A stretch of 64,000 nt of DNA from Polyangium fumosum (GTDB taxonomy: Bacteria > Myxococcota_A > Polyangia > Polyangiales > Polyangiaceae). The stretch covers positions 1 through 64,000 of the forward strand of contig NZ_SSMQ01000055.1 of the NCBI RefSeq assembly GCF_005144585.1, given 5' to 3'. The notes under the pieces were generated by a model, which was not told the DNA's origin, did not search any database, and saw only the letters and a list, made by a program, of their open reading frames with translations. The position numbers and the translations under genes were made by a program. Numbering within the stretch: the stretch's first letter is position 1; each line of letters opens with the position of its first letter. This document shows, in pieces, positions 36,424-44,060 of the stretch.

Positions 36424-37587
36424 TCATTTGTGCTGAAACTTGACCTTCGGCGAGAGGACCTCGGTGCCGTCGAGGATCTTCTGGACCTTGTCGCTCTTAT
36501 CGCCGAGGATGTGCCGGCGCGCGAACGTAAAGGCGTACGTGTTCACGAGCTTCCAGCCCTCGTACGAGTCGAACTCCTTGCAGCCGCCGAGCGCGAAGAG
36601 CTGATGGCAGCCGCCCTCGAAATCGAGCCACGTGAAATCAATCGAGGTCACGCGCGCCCACACGTTCTCGGCGCCGACCGGATCGAGCGTCCCGCTCATC
36701 TGCATGTAGGGCTTCTTCACGGCGTCGTATCCGTCGAGTCCGAACCAGCCCGGCTCGTCCCCGACGCCGCTCGCCATGGGAATGCCCGCTTTGACGCGCG
36801 AATCTCCGAGCCCATCACCGAAGACAGCGATCTGCTCGGGCGTGCAAGGCTCGGAGAATCTCGTGCCCTCGTCGCACATGGCCTGAATCTCGGCGAGGTC
36901 GTACACCGCGCCCCCGCTCGCCCAGGCCGTGCGACCGCCGAAGCTATGGCCGGAGAGCAAGACCTCATCCGTGCGGCATTTGGTCGCGAGCGGATCCTCC
37001 GCGGGCAGCGCCTCGAGGGCGTCGAGCGACGCGGAGAGGTCCATCGAGCGCAGAAAGCTGATGGTGAGCGGCACGGTATCCTCGTGCTCCGGCAGCGTGT
37101 TGCCCTTGTGGTCGGGGGCGATCGCGACCCAGCCGTGCGAAGCAAACCAGTGCATCATGTCGGAACTCGTCCCACCGAACCCCGAATACCCGTGCGAATG
37201 CAGGTGCACGGGGTACCCCGCCGCTTCCATCGGCGGCGCGACGGTCGCGCCCTCGAAAACATCGTCGTCGGGAAATGCGTTCAGATACTTCGGCGGCGTA
37301 CCTTCTTCATCGAGGGTGGGATACCAGAGATTGATGCGGATCTCGCGCGACCCCTCGACGCCCTTCGGCTGGTACGTGTGCAGAAAGGAGCGATAACCGA
37401 CCCGGAACGGGCCGATTGCATCCACGGGGTAGTCGAGCAGGCCGCCCTCCGGCATCTTCGGCCCCGTGTCGGGATTTGCAGGAGGGGCCTCCGGCGAGCA
37501 TCCCGACAGGAGCGATACCGATCCGATTCCGAGCGCGAGGAGGCGCCGGGCCTGGCGGAAGGCGGAGAAGGATACCACGGCCCTCAT
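36424..37587 (-). CDS. Lipoprotein alpha/beta hydrolase (chlorophyllase/PAF-hydrolase-like)
   Basis: The 387-residue protein begins with a lipoprotein signal (GIGSVSLLSGCSPE). Hydrolase features are YPVHLHSHGYSGFGG with the oxyanion loop, WVAIAPDHKG, the nucleophile elbow LSGHSFGGRTA, GTLDPVGAENV for the probable acid, and GGCHQLFALGGC with the probable His. The layout resembles secreted chlorophyllase- or PAF-acetylhydrolase-like esterases. It is the first gene of the operon that continues into DUF1592, DUF1552 and the last lipoprotein, all exported. A shared substrate is plausible but not shown. Confidence 0.85.
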   Translation of the reverse strand: MRAVVSFSAFRQARRLLALGIGSVSLLSGCSPEAPPANPDTGPKMPEGGLLDYPVDAIGPFRVGYRSFLHTYQPKGVEGSREIRINLWYPTLDEEGTPPKYLNAFPDDDVFEGATVAPPMEAAGYPVHLHSHGYSGFGGTSSDMMHWFASHGWVAIAPDHKGNTLPEHEDTVPLTISFLRSMDLSASLDALEALPAEDPLATKCRTDEVLLSGHSFGGRTAWASGGAVYDLAEIQAMCDEGTRFSEPCTPEQIAVFGDGLGDSRVKAGIPMASGVGDEPGWFGLDGYDAVKKPYMQMSGTLDPVGAENVWARVTSIDFTWLDFEGGCHQLFALGGCKEFDSYEGWKLVNTYAFTFARRHILGDKSDKVQKILDGTEVLSPKVKFQHK

Positions 37588-37697
37588 TGGATCACGAAAC
37601 CGCCGAGAATGCTACCCGTTTCTTCGCGCCGCCCCCCCTTCGCAATGCCGGCACGTGGGAACTTTCCAGCGCGACCCTCCCGCTGTAAGATGCGATC

Positions 37698-38315
37698 GTG
37701 TCCGACGACGTCCTCGGCCGCCTGATCGCCGTCCTTCGGGTCCCGCACGCGGAGATCCGCGCGGCGTACCGCGTCGGCTCGCGCGTGTACGGCACGGCTG
37801 GATCGGGGTCCGACGAGGACTTCCTCGTGGTGCTCGGCAAGCCCGGGCAAAGGCAGGACCTCGCGTTCGCCCCGCGCCTCAACATCGTCATTCACGGCGT
37901 CGCGACGTTCGAGGACGCGCTCGCCGACCAGAGCGTCTTCGCGCTCGAATGCCAATTCGCGCCGCCGGCGCACGTGATCGTCGCCCCCCGCCCGCCGTTC
38001 CGGTACACGCTCGACCGGAAAAAACTCGCGGCCTCGGCGATCGGTCGGTCCACGGCGGACTGGCAAAAAGCGAAGAAGCGCTTCGTCGACGAGCCCGATC
38101 CGTCCCGGAAGAAGGCGTTTCACGCGCTGCGCGTGCCGGTCTTCGCCTTGCAGATCGCGAAAACCGGCAAGATCACTGATTACGCTGCCGCGAACCACTT
38201 CCTCGCAGAGGTGCGCAAAGGTCCCGACGACGATTTCGCGTGGTACGAGGAGAAGCTCGGACCCGCGCGGGACGCGCTCTGCGCCGAGCTCACGAAGCTC
38301 GCCGGGAAGCGGTAA
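37698..38315 (+). CDS. Pol-beta-type nucleotidyltransferase of the candidate RNA-repair island
   Basis: The 205-residue protein has the nucleotidyltransferase signature GSRVYGTAGSGSDEDFLVV: a Gly-Ser helix start followed by the D-x-D metal pair (Asp39 and Asp41), with a third acidic residue likely in ALECQF. A helical C-terminal half follows (WQKAKKRFVDEPDPSRKKAF). It resembles the minimal or COG3541-like nucleotidyltransferases found in bacteria and large phages, which add nucleotides to RNA or proteins. Its stop is 5 bp from the convergent RNA ligase stop, which suggests a role in the same RNA-repair module. The start codon is GTG. Confidence 0.72.
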   Translation: MSDDVLGRLIAVLRVPHAEIRAAYRVGSRVYGTAGSGSDEDFLVVLGKPGQRQDLAFAPRLNIVIHGVATFEDALADQSVFALECQFAPPAHVIVAPRPPFRYTLDRKKLAASAIGRSTADWQKAKKRFVDEPDPSRKKAFHALRVPVFALQIAKTGKITDYAAANHFLAEVRKGPDDDFAWYEEKLGPARDALCAELTKLAGKR

Positions 38316-38320
38316 ACGCC

Positions 38321-38980
38321 TTACTCGGACCGAGCGAGCCGCTGCGGGACGATCGCCTGGTGCAGCCAGTGCTCGTCCGTCTGGACGTGGCCCTTGCGCA
38401 CCCACTTCGCAACGCATCGACCAAATGCGCTGTCGGCGAACTGCGCGGCGACACGCACGACGACGCCCTCGCGCGGGCCGCCGAACGTCGAGGGCTCCCG
38501 CGAAAGCCGGTCCGTGAGCGCGCGAAGCTCGTCCACCGACGAAACCACGCCGCGGAAAAGCACGGGCGCCGTCGGCAAGCCGAGGTCGCCGGCCTGGGCC
38601 GTCACCATGTCCCAGTCCCACCAGATGCCTGACGTGTCGTCGCGCACCCCGAAGACCAGTGAATACTCGGGGAGCTTGTCGTACGTGATCGAATGCACGG
38701 CGTAACAGTATTCGCAGAAGACCGAGATCCCCTCAGAGAGGAGGTGCCCGATGCGGGCGTGCGTGGCCTTCGCGAGGTCGAAGCTCGGGTGCGCGGGCGG
38801 GCCCGCGTGCGAGCGCGAAAAGACGTTTTTCCGCGTGTACGTCAGGTTCGAGCCGTCGCATTTCTCGGTGGCGACGATCTCGGCGCCAACGAGCGCAGAC
38901 ACGTCCGACATGCGCTTGTCGTCCGACGTCCCGCCTGGCGACCACGGGAAGTGGAATGTCCTCGGGTACTTTGCAGACAC
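38321..38980 (-). CDS. ATP-dependent RNA ligase (Rnl-type)
   Basis: The 219-residue protein contains the nucleotidyl-transfer motifs of covalent nucleotidyltransferases: motif I EKCDGSN with the AMP-accepting Lys40, a following R in SRSH, motif III-like FCEYCYAVHSI and LVFGVRD, motif IV EGVVVR, and motif V KWVRKGH followed by HVQTDEHW. The opening KYPRTFHFPW matches compact bacterial RNA ligases. It should adenylate itself with ATP and seal RNA ends. The GTG at 38980 is chosen because family similarity begins right after it; the frame is open far upstream without similarity. It is divergent from HD-Pnk with a 75-bp shared upstream region. Confidence 0.85.
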   Translation of the reverse strand: MSAKYPRTFHFPWSPGGTSDDKRMSDVSALVGAEIVATEKCDGSNLTYTRKNVFSRSHAGPPAHPSFDLAKATHARIGHLLSEGISVFCEYCYAVHSITYDKLPEYSLVFGVRDDTSGIWWDWDMVTAQAGDLGLPTAPVLFRGVVSSVDELRALTDRLSREPSTFGGPREGVVVRVAAQFADSAFGRCVAKWVRKGHVQTDEHWLHQAIVPQRLARSE

Positions 38981-39055
38981 GGCGCAGCGCAGGCTAGCAC
39001 AGCCGCCCTCGCCCGTGCTATGGTGGCGTCCCTCCTTTTTTTCACGAGTCCCGCC

Positions 39056-40177
39056 ATGACGCTCTCCCTCCTCACCGAGCCGCCCCGGCCGCCCGCTTTC
39101 CGCGTGCCCTGGGACGAGCTGCAGACCTTCGAATGGGTCCGCGCGCTCGAGCCCTGCCCGCAGGACCCCATTCACCACGCCGAGGGCAACGTCTGGATTC
39201 ACACGCGCATGGTGCTGGAGACGCTCGTGGCGATGCCCGCATGGCGCGCGCTCTCTGCGGACGATCAGGCGGCCGTCTGGCTCGCATGCCTGCTGCACGA
39301 CGTGGCGAAGCCGTTCACCACGAAAGAAGAGCCGGACGGGCGCATCACGGCGAAGGGGCATTCCCGCGCCGGCGAGATGCTGGCGCGGCGGTTGTTATGG
39401 GAGCTCGGCGCGCCGTTTTCGCTGCGCGAAATGGTCTGCGGGCTCATTCGCCACCACCAGATCCCCTTTTACCTGATCGAGCGGGACGACGCGCAGAGGC
39501 TCGCCGCGGAGCTCTCGCTCGTATGCCGCGCCGATCTGCTCGCGCTCGTCGCCGAGGCGGACATCCGGGGCCGCGTCTGCCAGGACATGCAGCGGATCGT
39601 CGACAACATCGAGCTCTTCCGCGCGTTCTGCGCCGAGGAGGGTTGTTTCGACAAACCGCGCGCCTTCCCGTCCGATCACACGCGCGTCGTCTACTTCCGC
39701 TCCGAGGGGCGCTCGCCCGACGTGCCGGTCCACGACGACACGCGGAGCGAGATGATCATGATGTGCGGCCTGCCGGGCGCGGGGAAAGACACCTGCGCCC
39801 GCGAGCGATTCCCGGATTTGCCGGTGGTGTCGCTCGACGAGCTGCGCAGCGAGCTCGAGATCGATCCCGACGAGAACCAGGGCGCCGTCGTGCAAGCGGG
39901 CAAGGAGCGCGTGCGCGACCACCTGCGGCGCGGCGAGCGGTTCGTTTACAATGCGACGAACCTCAACCGGCAGCGGCGTGGCCCCTTGCTCTCGCTCGCG
40001 GCCGATTACGGCGCGCGTGTGCGGATCGTCTACGTCGAGGCGCCGCGGGGCGCGCTCCTCGCGGGCAACCGCGCCCGCGCCGCGCGCGTGCCCGAGGCCG
40101 TCATTCGCCGCATGAGCGAGCGATGGGAGGTCCCGAGCCTGCTCGAAGCACACGCGCTCGACGTCGTGCTCCGCTGA
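39056..40177 (+). CDS. HD-Pnk: HD phosphoesterase fused to 5'-OH polynucleotide kinase
   Basis: The 373-residue protein joins an N-terminal HD domain (about 35-195) and a C-terminal P-loop kinase (about 232-373). The HD part shows HHAEGNVWIHTRM, LLHDVAKP with the His81-Asp82 pair, and IRHHQIP. The kinase has GLPGAGKDT (Lys244), VVSLDELRSEL with the general-base Asp261, and an Arg-rich lid NRARAARVPEAVIRRM. This is the layout of Runella HD-Pnk, which removes 2',3'-cyclic phosphate and phosphorylates 5'-OH RNA ends, preparing them for ligation. Its divergent neighbour is the RNA ligase, so healing and sealing are encoded together. Confidence 0.88.
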   Translation: MTLSLLTEPPRPPAFRVPWDELQTFEWVRALEPCPQDPIHHAEGNVWIHTRMVLETLVAMPAWRALSADDQAAVWLACLLHDVAKPFTTKEEPDGRITAKGHSRAGEMLARRLLWELGAPFSLREMVCGLIRHHQIPFYLIERDDAQRLAAELSLVCRADLLALVAEADIRGRVCQDMQRIVDNIELFRAFCAEEGCFDKPRAFPSDHTRVVYFRSEGRSPDVPVHDDTRSEMIMMCGLPGAGKDTCARERFPDLPVVSLDELRSELEIDPDENQGAVVQAGKERVRDHLRRGERFVYNATNLNRQRRGPLLSLAADYGARVRIVYVEAPRGALLAGNRARAARVPEAVIRRMSERWEVPSLLEAHALDVVLR

Positions 40178-40187
40178 CCCCGCGGCG

Positions 40188-40361
40188 TCAGCCGTGCCGG
40201 AGGAGCTGCAATTTCAGCGTGGTGAACGCGATGCCGGCGATCACCACGGCGCCGATGACCACATCGACGCCGAGACCCCAGAAGGCGAGCGACGCGCCTC
40301 GCGGCGTCGATCGCTCCACAGGCTTCGAGGAACCAACGGTCAAGCCCGAGTTTGCGTGCAC
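40188..40361 (-). CDS. Small single-span membrane protein
   Basis: A 57-residue protein (GTG start) has one hydrophobic span (GVDVVIGAVVIAGIAFTTL) and a short basic C-terminal tail. The start is supported by GGGGGAGGG six bases upstream. It is on the same strand as, and 78 bp downstream of, the tail-collar-like gene pair, so it could be part of the same transcript. It has G/C-rich third positions. Function is unknown. Confidence 0.55.
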   Translation of the reverse strand: MHANSGLTVGSSKPVERSTPRGASLAFWGLGVDVVIGAVVIAGIAFTTLKLQLLRHG

Positions 40362-40439
40362 GAATCCCTCCCCCGGGATCGACTCATCGCACGAGACGCG
40401 CGCTCCTGGCTATCGGGTGTTTCCCTGATTTGCGTGTCG

Positions 40440-41261
40440 TCACTCTTTCTCGCACTGGAGAAGCACGAGCATCGGAATGTCCACTTCGGACGGCTCCGTC
40501 ATCGACGCAAACTCGTACGTGCCTTGCATGGCATATCCGCCCCCGCAGCACCCGCCGGCGAGCCCGATGCCGTGCGAGGGGGTTTCGACCGCGGACGAAA
40601 ACGCGTGCCCGTGCGAGCGGAGCTCCGGGCTCGTGAACGGGTCGCCGCCGAAGGTCTGGTCCGCGGGCGCGTCCTTTGGCAATCCCACGAGGAGCCTACC
40701 CGCCGTGCCTTCGGCCGGCTTCCAGCCCTCGGGGCATTTTTCCAAATCGAAGAACATGAGCATCCGCGACGGCAGGGGCGTCGGCCGCGGGACGGACTCC
40801 TCGTGTTTCTTGCAAGCGAGGAGCTGGACGTAGGGAGTATCAGCGGATGCCGGCTCCGATGTCGTGGCGAACGAGACCGCCCCGGCCTGCCCCACGCCTG
40901 AATTCCCGCCGCCGGGCGCGCCCACGTACGAAACCGCAGGGATTTCGACGCTCGCCCCGAGCGCGTGCGAATGCTCGCGTTCCTCCTGGCTCGAAAGAGG
41001 CTCGCCGACGACCTCGCCGCTCGGCAAGGTTTCACTTGCGGCGACGATCGTGCGCCCCACGGCGGGCTCGTAGGGCTTCCATCCCTCGGGGCAGGCGAGC
41101 TTTTTGAAAAAGGAGACGGCGCCGGTGGGAAGCGCGTCGCCGCGGAGCGATTGCGGGTCCGGGCTCGTGGCCGTGGGGGCCCCGGTCCCTGTGCCATACC
41201 CGTCGAGGCAACCCGCGAGGGCGACAAAGAGCATACAGGTGAGCGTGGCGCGTGTTTTCAT
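40440..41261 (-). CDS. Lipoprotein with two tail-collar-like repeats
   Basis: The 273-residue protein has a lipoprotein signal (CMLFVALAGCLDG). The mature part holds two copies of a phage tail-collar-like unit: ACPEGWKPYEPAVGR and KCPEGWKPAEGTAGR, each followed by a variable region and a closing HSHALGA- or HGHAFSS-type strand with SFATTSEPASA or EFASMTEPSE. In phages the C-P-x-G-W...G-R unit makes trimeric fibre tips; here it is on exported proteins without any tail gene. Its start overlaps the stop of the upstream single-repeat gene (ATGA), so they are coupled. Confidence 0.75.
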   Translation of the reverse strand: MKTRATLTCMLFVALAGCLDGYGTGTGAPTATSPDPQSLRGDALPTGAVSFFKKLACPEGWKPYEPAVGRTIVAASETLPSGEVVGEPLSSQEEREHSHALGASVEIPAVSYVGAPGGGNSGVGQAGAVSFATTSEPASADTPYVQLLACKKHEESVPRPTPLPSRMLMFFDLEKCPEGWKPAEGTAGRLLVGLPKDAPADQTFGGDPFTSPELRSHGHAFSSAVETPSHGIGLAGGCCGGGYAMQGTYEFASMTEPSEVDIPMLVLLQCEKE

Positions 41262-41710
41262 GGCTTCACGCACCCCGCGATCTGCAAGAAGGGCAGCCCC
41301 GAGGCGACCTTCATGGTGGTGCCTGCGAGGGGATACGTCCCCGCGGCGGCGCCATTGTGGTTCCCGCCATTCGCTGCGGCGATGTTTTTCGCGACGAGCG
41401 TGACCTCGCCCGCATAGGCGTGCTCGTGCATCCGCTCTTCGCGATCGGTGAACGGCGTGCCGACCTCCAGGCCCACGTACGCCGGCTCCATCGCGCCGAC
41501 GACGACGCGCCCCGCGACGTCGTACACGGTCACCCATCCCGGCGGACACGCGCCCCCCGCAACGAACGCGACCATGCCGGAAGGCGCGCCGTCATCGGGC
41601 GGCGTCTCCCCGGACGCCCGACGCGCCTGCATGAAACCAAACCCCAAGAATAGCGCAGCGATCACCGTCGCCGCGGCCCATCTTCGTCGAAACGATCTTC
41701 GTTGCACCAT
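41258..41710 (-). CDS. Exported single-repeat tail-collar-like protein
   Basis: The 150-residue protein has a basic N-terminus and hydrophobic segment (RRRWAAATVIAALFLGFGFM) that is either a signal peptide or an anchor. One tail-collar-like unit follows: ACPPGWVTVYDVAGRVVVGA, then HEHAYAGEVTLVAKN and a final PFLQIAGCVKP. It is the same unit found twice in the next gene, so the pair carries three copies. Stop and next start overlap. The function is likely an extracellular trimer or adhesin-like role, by analogy only. Confidence 0.75.
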   Translation of the reverse strand: MVQRRSFRRRWAAATVIAALFLGFGFMQARRASGETPPDDGAPSGMVAFVAGGACPPGWVTVYDVAGRVVVGAMEPAYVGLEVGTPFTDREERMHEHAYAGEVTLVAKNIAAANGGNHNGAAAGTYPLAGTTMKVASGLPFLQIAGCVKP

Positions 41711-41749
41711 GCCGGGACCGTCGCAAGGCGCCCGGCGCGCGTCAATCCG

Positions 41750-42433
41750 TCATTTCTTTGCCGCGAAGAGCCCCGCATTCTGAAGCAGCGCCGCGATCTC
41801 GGCGCGCATCGGCCCGAGCATCGGGGACGCGAGCAGCGGCGCGAGCTTGCAGACCAGGTCGAGCGAGCCGTCCACGAGCGCGCGGGTCTTCCCCTGGTCC
41901 TCGGAGGTATCGCTCACGAAGTAAAGGAGCAAGCCGAGGTGCAGCGTCCAGAGCGCCTGCGCGAAGAGCGGCCGCGCGTCCTCGGGGATCGATTCGTCCT
42001 TTCCAATCGCGTCGTGGAACGTGGCGATGGCCTTTCGGCGCACATCGGACGTCTCCTCGCTGAAGACCGAGGTCGGCTCATCCGCGCCGAGCGTGCTCCG
42101 CAGAATGGCGCGAAGAAGCTTGCGGTCGTCCTTCAGCATGTCGATCTTCGCGTGCATCACGGCGCCGAGCCTCGATCGCAGATCGGGCATGGTTTCGAGG
42201 GCGCCCCGCGCCGCCTCCGCATGCGCATCCTGCTGGCGCGCGTAATACGCGAGCACGAGGGCCTCCTTCGAAGGAAACCAGTAATACGCAGCGCCGAGCG
42301 AGAGGCCGGCGGCGGAGGCGATGTCGCGCATCGTGGTCCCGTCGAAGCCTTTTTCGCGGAAGAGCCCGAGTGCGATCGAAAGGATGTGCTCGCGGCTCGC
42401 CTCGCCGCTCGGACGGCGCTTGCGGGTGGTCAT
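41750..42433 (-). CDS. TetR/AcrR-family repressor, last gene of a three-gene operon
   Basis: The 227-residue regulator has an N-terminal helix-turn-helix (about 14-60): REHILSIALGLFREKGFDG, TTMRDIASAAGLSLGAAYYW, FPSKEALVLAYY. A helical ligand domain follows. Its ATG overlaps the stop of the DCC gene (ATGA), so it is translationally coupled. Two matching operator-like palindromes flank the operon promoter at 43352-43418, so autoregulation is the simplest reading. The effector is unknown. Confidence 0.92.
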   Translation of the reverse strand: MTTRKRRPSGEASREHILSIALGLFREKGFDGTTMRDIASAAGLSLGAAYYWFPSKEALVLAYYARQQDAHAEAARGALETMPDLRSRLGAVMHAKIDMLKDDRKLLRAILRSTLGADEPTSVFSEETSDVRRKAIATFHDAIGKDESIPEDARPLFAQALWTLHLGLLLYFVSDTSEDQGKTRALVDGSLDLVCKLAPLLASPMLGPMRAEIAALLQNAGLFAAKK

Positions 42434-42837
42434 CGGTAATGCCCTCCCGCGTACCGTACCCGGCAGCTCCCGCCGGGGCAATCGTCCGGCGCGATCCACG
42501 CGGCGATCGTGCGGCGCTTGCTGGACAGCGCGTGGAAGAACCGCTCCGCGAGCGGGGCGAACGTCGGGCCGGAGAGGCGATACGACCAGGGCCGCCATTC
42601 CACGAGCGCCCACAAGCAGAGCAGGAACGCGGCCGCTCCCGCCCACACGTCGCCCTCGTCGCTCACCACGACGAGTTCCTCGCCGAGCCACGGAACTCCG
42701 GCATATCGCCAATGCGCCTCGTCGCTGCCGCAGGCGAGGAGCTCGATCTCGACATACGCCTCCTGCGTGAGGAGCCAATCGCGGCAACGCACGCAGAGCG
42801 CGCAGGTTTCGTCATAAAGGACCGTGAGCCGCTTCAC
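42430..42837 (-). CDS. Thiol-disulfide oxidoreductase of the DCC family (DUF393)
   Basis: The 135-residue protein opens with the family motif LYDETCALCVRCRDWLL, containing the D-x-x-C-x-x-C redox pair, and continues with a thioredoxin-like pattern (GVPWLGEELVVVSDEG; FLLCLWALVEW). The GTG start is supported by AGGAGGTG just upstream. DCC proteins are small redox proteins of unclear physiological role, sometimes fused to membrane domains. Here it is sandwiched between a membrane protein and a TetR repressor in one operon, pointing to inducible membrane-linked redox or lipid chemistry. Confidence 0.88.
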   Translation of the reverse strand: MKRLTVLYDETCALCVRCRDWLLTQEAYVEIELLACGSDEAHWRYAGVPWLGEELVVVSDEGDVWAGAAAFLLCLWALVEWRPWSYRLSGPTFAPLAERFFHALSSKRRTIAAWIAPDDCPGGSCRVRYAGGHYR

Positions 42838-42875
42838 GGGGACACCTCCTCCTCGTTCTCCCGTGGGAGGCGCAT

Positions 42876-43301
42876 TCACTCGGCGCCCGCGCGCATCATC
42901 TTGAGCTGAGGGACGACCGGGGGCGGCAGCACGGCCATCTGCGCGCGGCGGCGCATGCGGTGGAACAGGTACACGTTGCCGAAATGGATCACGCCGAGCG
43001 ACAGGAGCAAAAGACCGAGCTTGGCGGCGAGGATCTCGATGGCCGAGATGATGTCCGTCGCGCGCTCCGCCTTCATGATGAGGCACGCATACCCGAAATT
43101 GAGCAGGTAAAAGCCGACGACGAGCAGCCGATTCACGGCCTCGGCCATTCCGGGGTTGTCCTTGAAGACGTCCGTGAGAAACACCGCGCCGCTGCGAAAC
43201 AAGGTCCGCGCGAGCCCCACCGTCAGCCCGACGCTCGTCACCGCATACGCCGCATACACCGGGATCAGATACGACGCCGCATCCATCATCGTGGTTTCCA
43301 T
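42876..43301 (-). CDS. Integral membrane protein, first gene of the TetR operon
   Basis: The 141-residue protein has about four hydrophobic helices (YLIPVYAAYAVTSVGLTVGL, LLVVGFYLLNFGYACLIM, LAAKLGLLLLSLGVIHFGNV), with a basic FHRMRRRAQ segment after the last. The Met at 43301 is preceded by AGGAGA; an in-frame Met slightly upstream is also possible. It is first in the operon with the DCC thiol oxidoreductase and the TetR repressor. The substrate or partner is unknown. Confidence 0.78.
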   Translation of the reverse strand: METTMMDAASYLIPVYAAYAVTSVGLTVGLARTLFRSGAVFLTDVFKDNPGMAEAVNRLLVVGFYLLNFGYACLIMKAERATDIISAIEILAAKLGLLLLSLGVIHFGNVYLFHRMRRRAQMAVLPPPVVPQLKMMRAGAE

Positions 43302-43351
43302 GGTGTCTTCTCCTACACACTGGCTCACCGGAGGTCGCCGGCGAGACCAAA

Positions 43352-43418
43352 TTTGAACATGTTCAGATGTTAGGCACAGACACTTCGCCGGTCAAGAGAA
43401 AATCTGAACACGTTCAGA
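43352..43418 (-). promoter_or_regulatory. Promoter flanked by twin TetR-type operators
   Basis: On the minus strand, TTGACC (43390-43395) and TAACAT (43367-43372) are 17 bp apart and start transcription toward the operon at 43301. TTTGAACATGTTCAGA (43352-43367) abuts the -10 and TCTGAACACGTTCAGA (43403-43418) lies upstream of the -35. The shared core is TGAAC-AY-GTTCA. Centres are 51 bp apart, about five helical turns, so both face the same side. Confidence 0.7.
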
Positions 43419-43517
43419 CAATCTCGTAACACATTGAAACAATTCGATTTACGATGGAGACGGCGCGAGACGTGTAGGCAGATGTACTCCAGAGACGCCG
43501 CGCAGGGAGGACGAGGC

Positions 43518-44021
43518 TCAGCGAGCGCGGGCGGAGTGGATGACGACGGGCTCGAGCGGCGCGTCTTTCGAGAACGGGCCTTGCGCGCCCGTCTTTTGCG
43601 AGACGATGCGGTCGACGACGTCCATCCCTGCGGTCACCGCGCCGAAGACGGTATATCCCCAGCCGGAGCCGTTCTTCGCCGTGTGGTCGAGGAACGCGTT
43701 GTCGGCGACGTTGACGAAGAACTGCGCCGTCGCCGAGTGCGGGTCGTTCGTGCGCGCCATGGCGACGGTGCCGCGCGTGTTCTTCCGACCGTTGTCGGCC
43801 TCGTTCGTGACGGGCGCGTGCGTGGGCTTCTTTTCGTACGTCGCGTCGTATCCCCCGCCCTGCGCCATGAAGCCCGGAATGACGCGGTGGAAGATGGTCT
43901 CGGCGTAGTGGCCTTCGCCGACATAACGAAGGAAATTGGCGACGGTCTGCGGCGCCGCCTGGGGGTCGAGGGTGATCTCGAAGGAGCCGTGGTTCGTCTC
44001 GAAGTGAACGACGTTTGACAT
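43518..44021 (-). CDS. ppiB: Cyclophilin-type peptidyl-prolyl cis-trans isomerase
   Basis: The 167-residue cytoplasmic protein is a compact cyclophilin: NFLRYVGEGHYAETIFHRVI with the catalytic Arg, GFMAQGGGY, ARTNDPHSATAQFFVNVADN and VFGAVTAGMDVVDRI. There is no signal peptide, so it corresponds to cytoplasmic PpiB. It speeds proline isomerisation in folding proteins. The Met at 44021 starts the family-typical first strand; a longer in-frame start is less likely. It appears transcribed alone. Confidence 0.92.
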   Translation of the reverse strand: MSNVVHFETNHGSFEITLDPQAAPQTVANFLRYVGEGHYAETIFHRVIPGFMAQGGGYDATYEKKPTHAPVTNEADNGRKNTRGTVAMARTNDPHSATAQFFVNVADNAFLDHTAKNGSGWGYTVFGAVTAGMDVVDRIVSQKTGAQGPFSKDAPLEPVVIHSARAR

Positions 44022-44060
44022 GACGAGGACCTTATCACGGCCCATGCGTCGATTGAAAGC

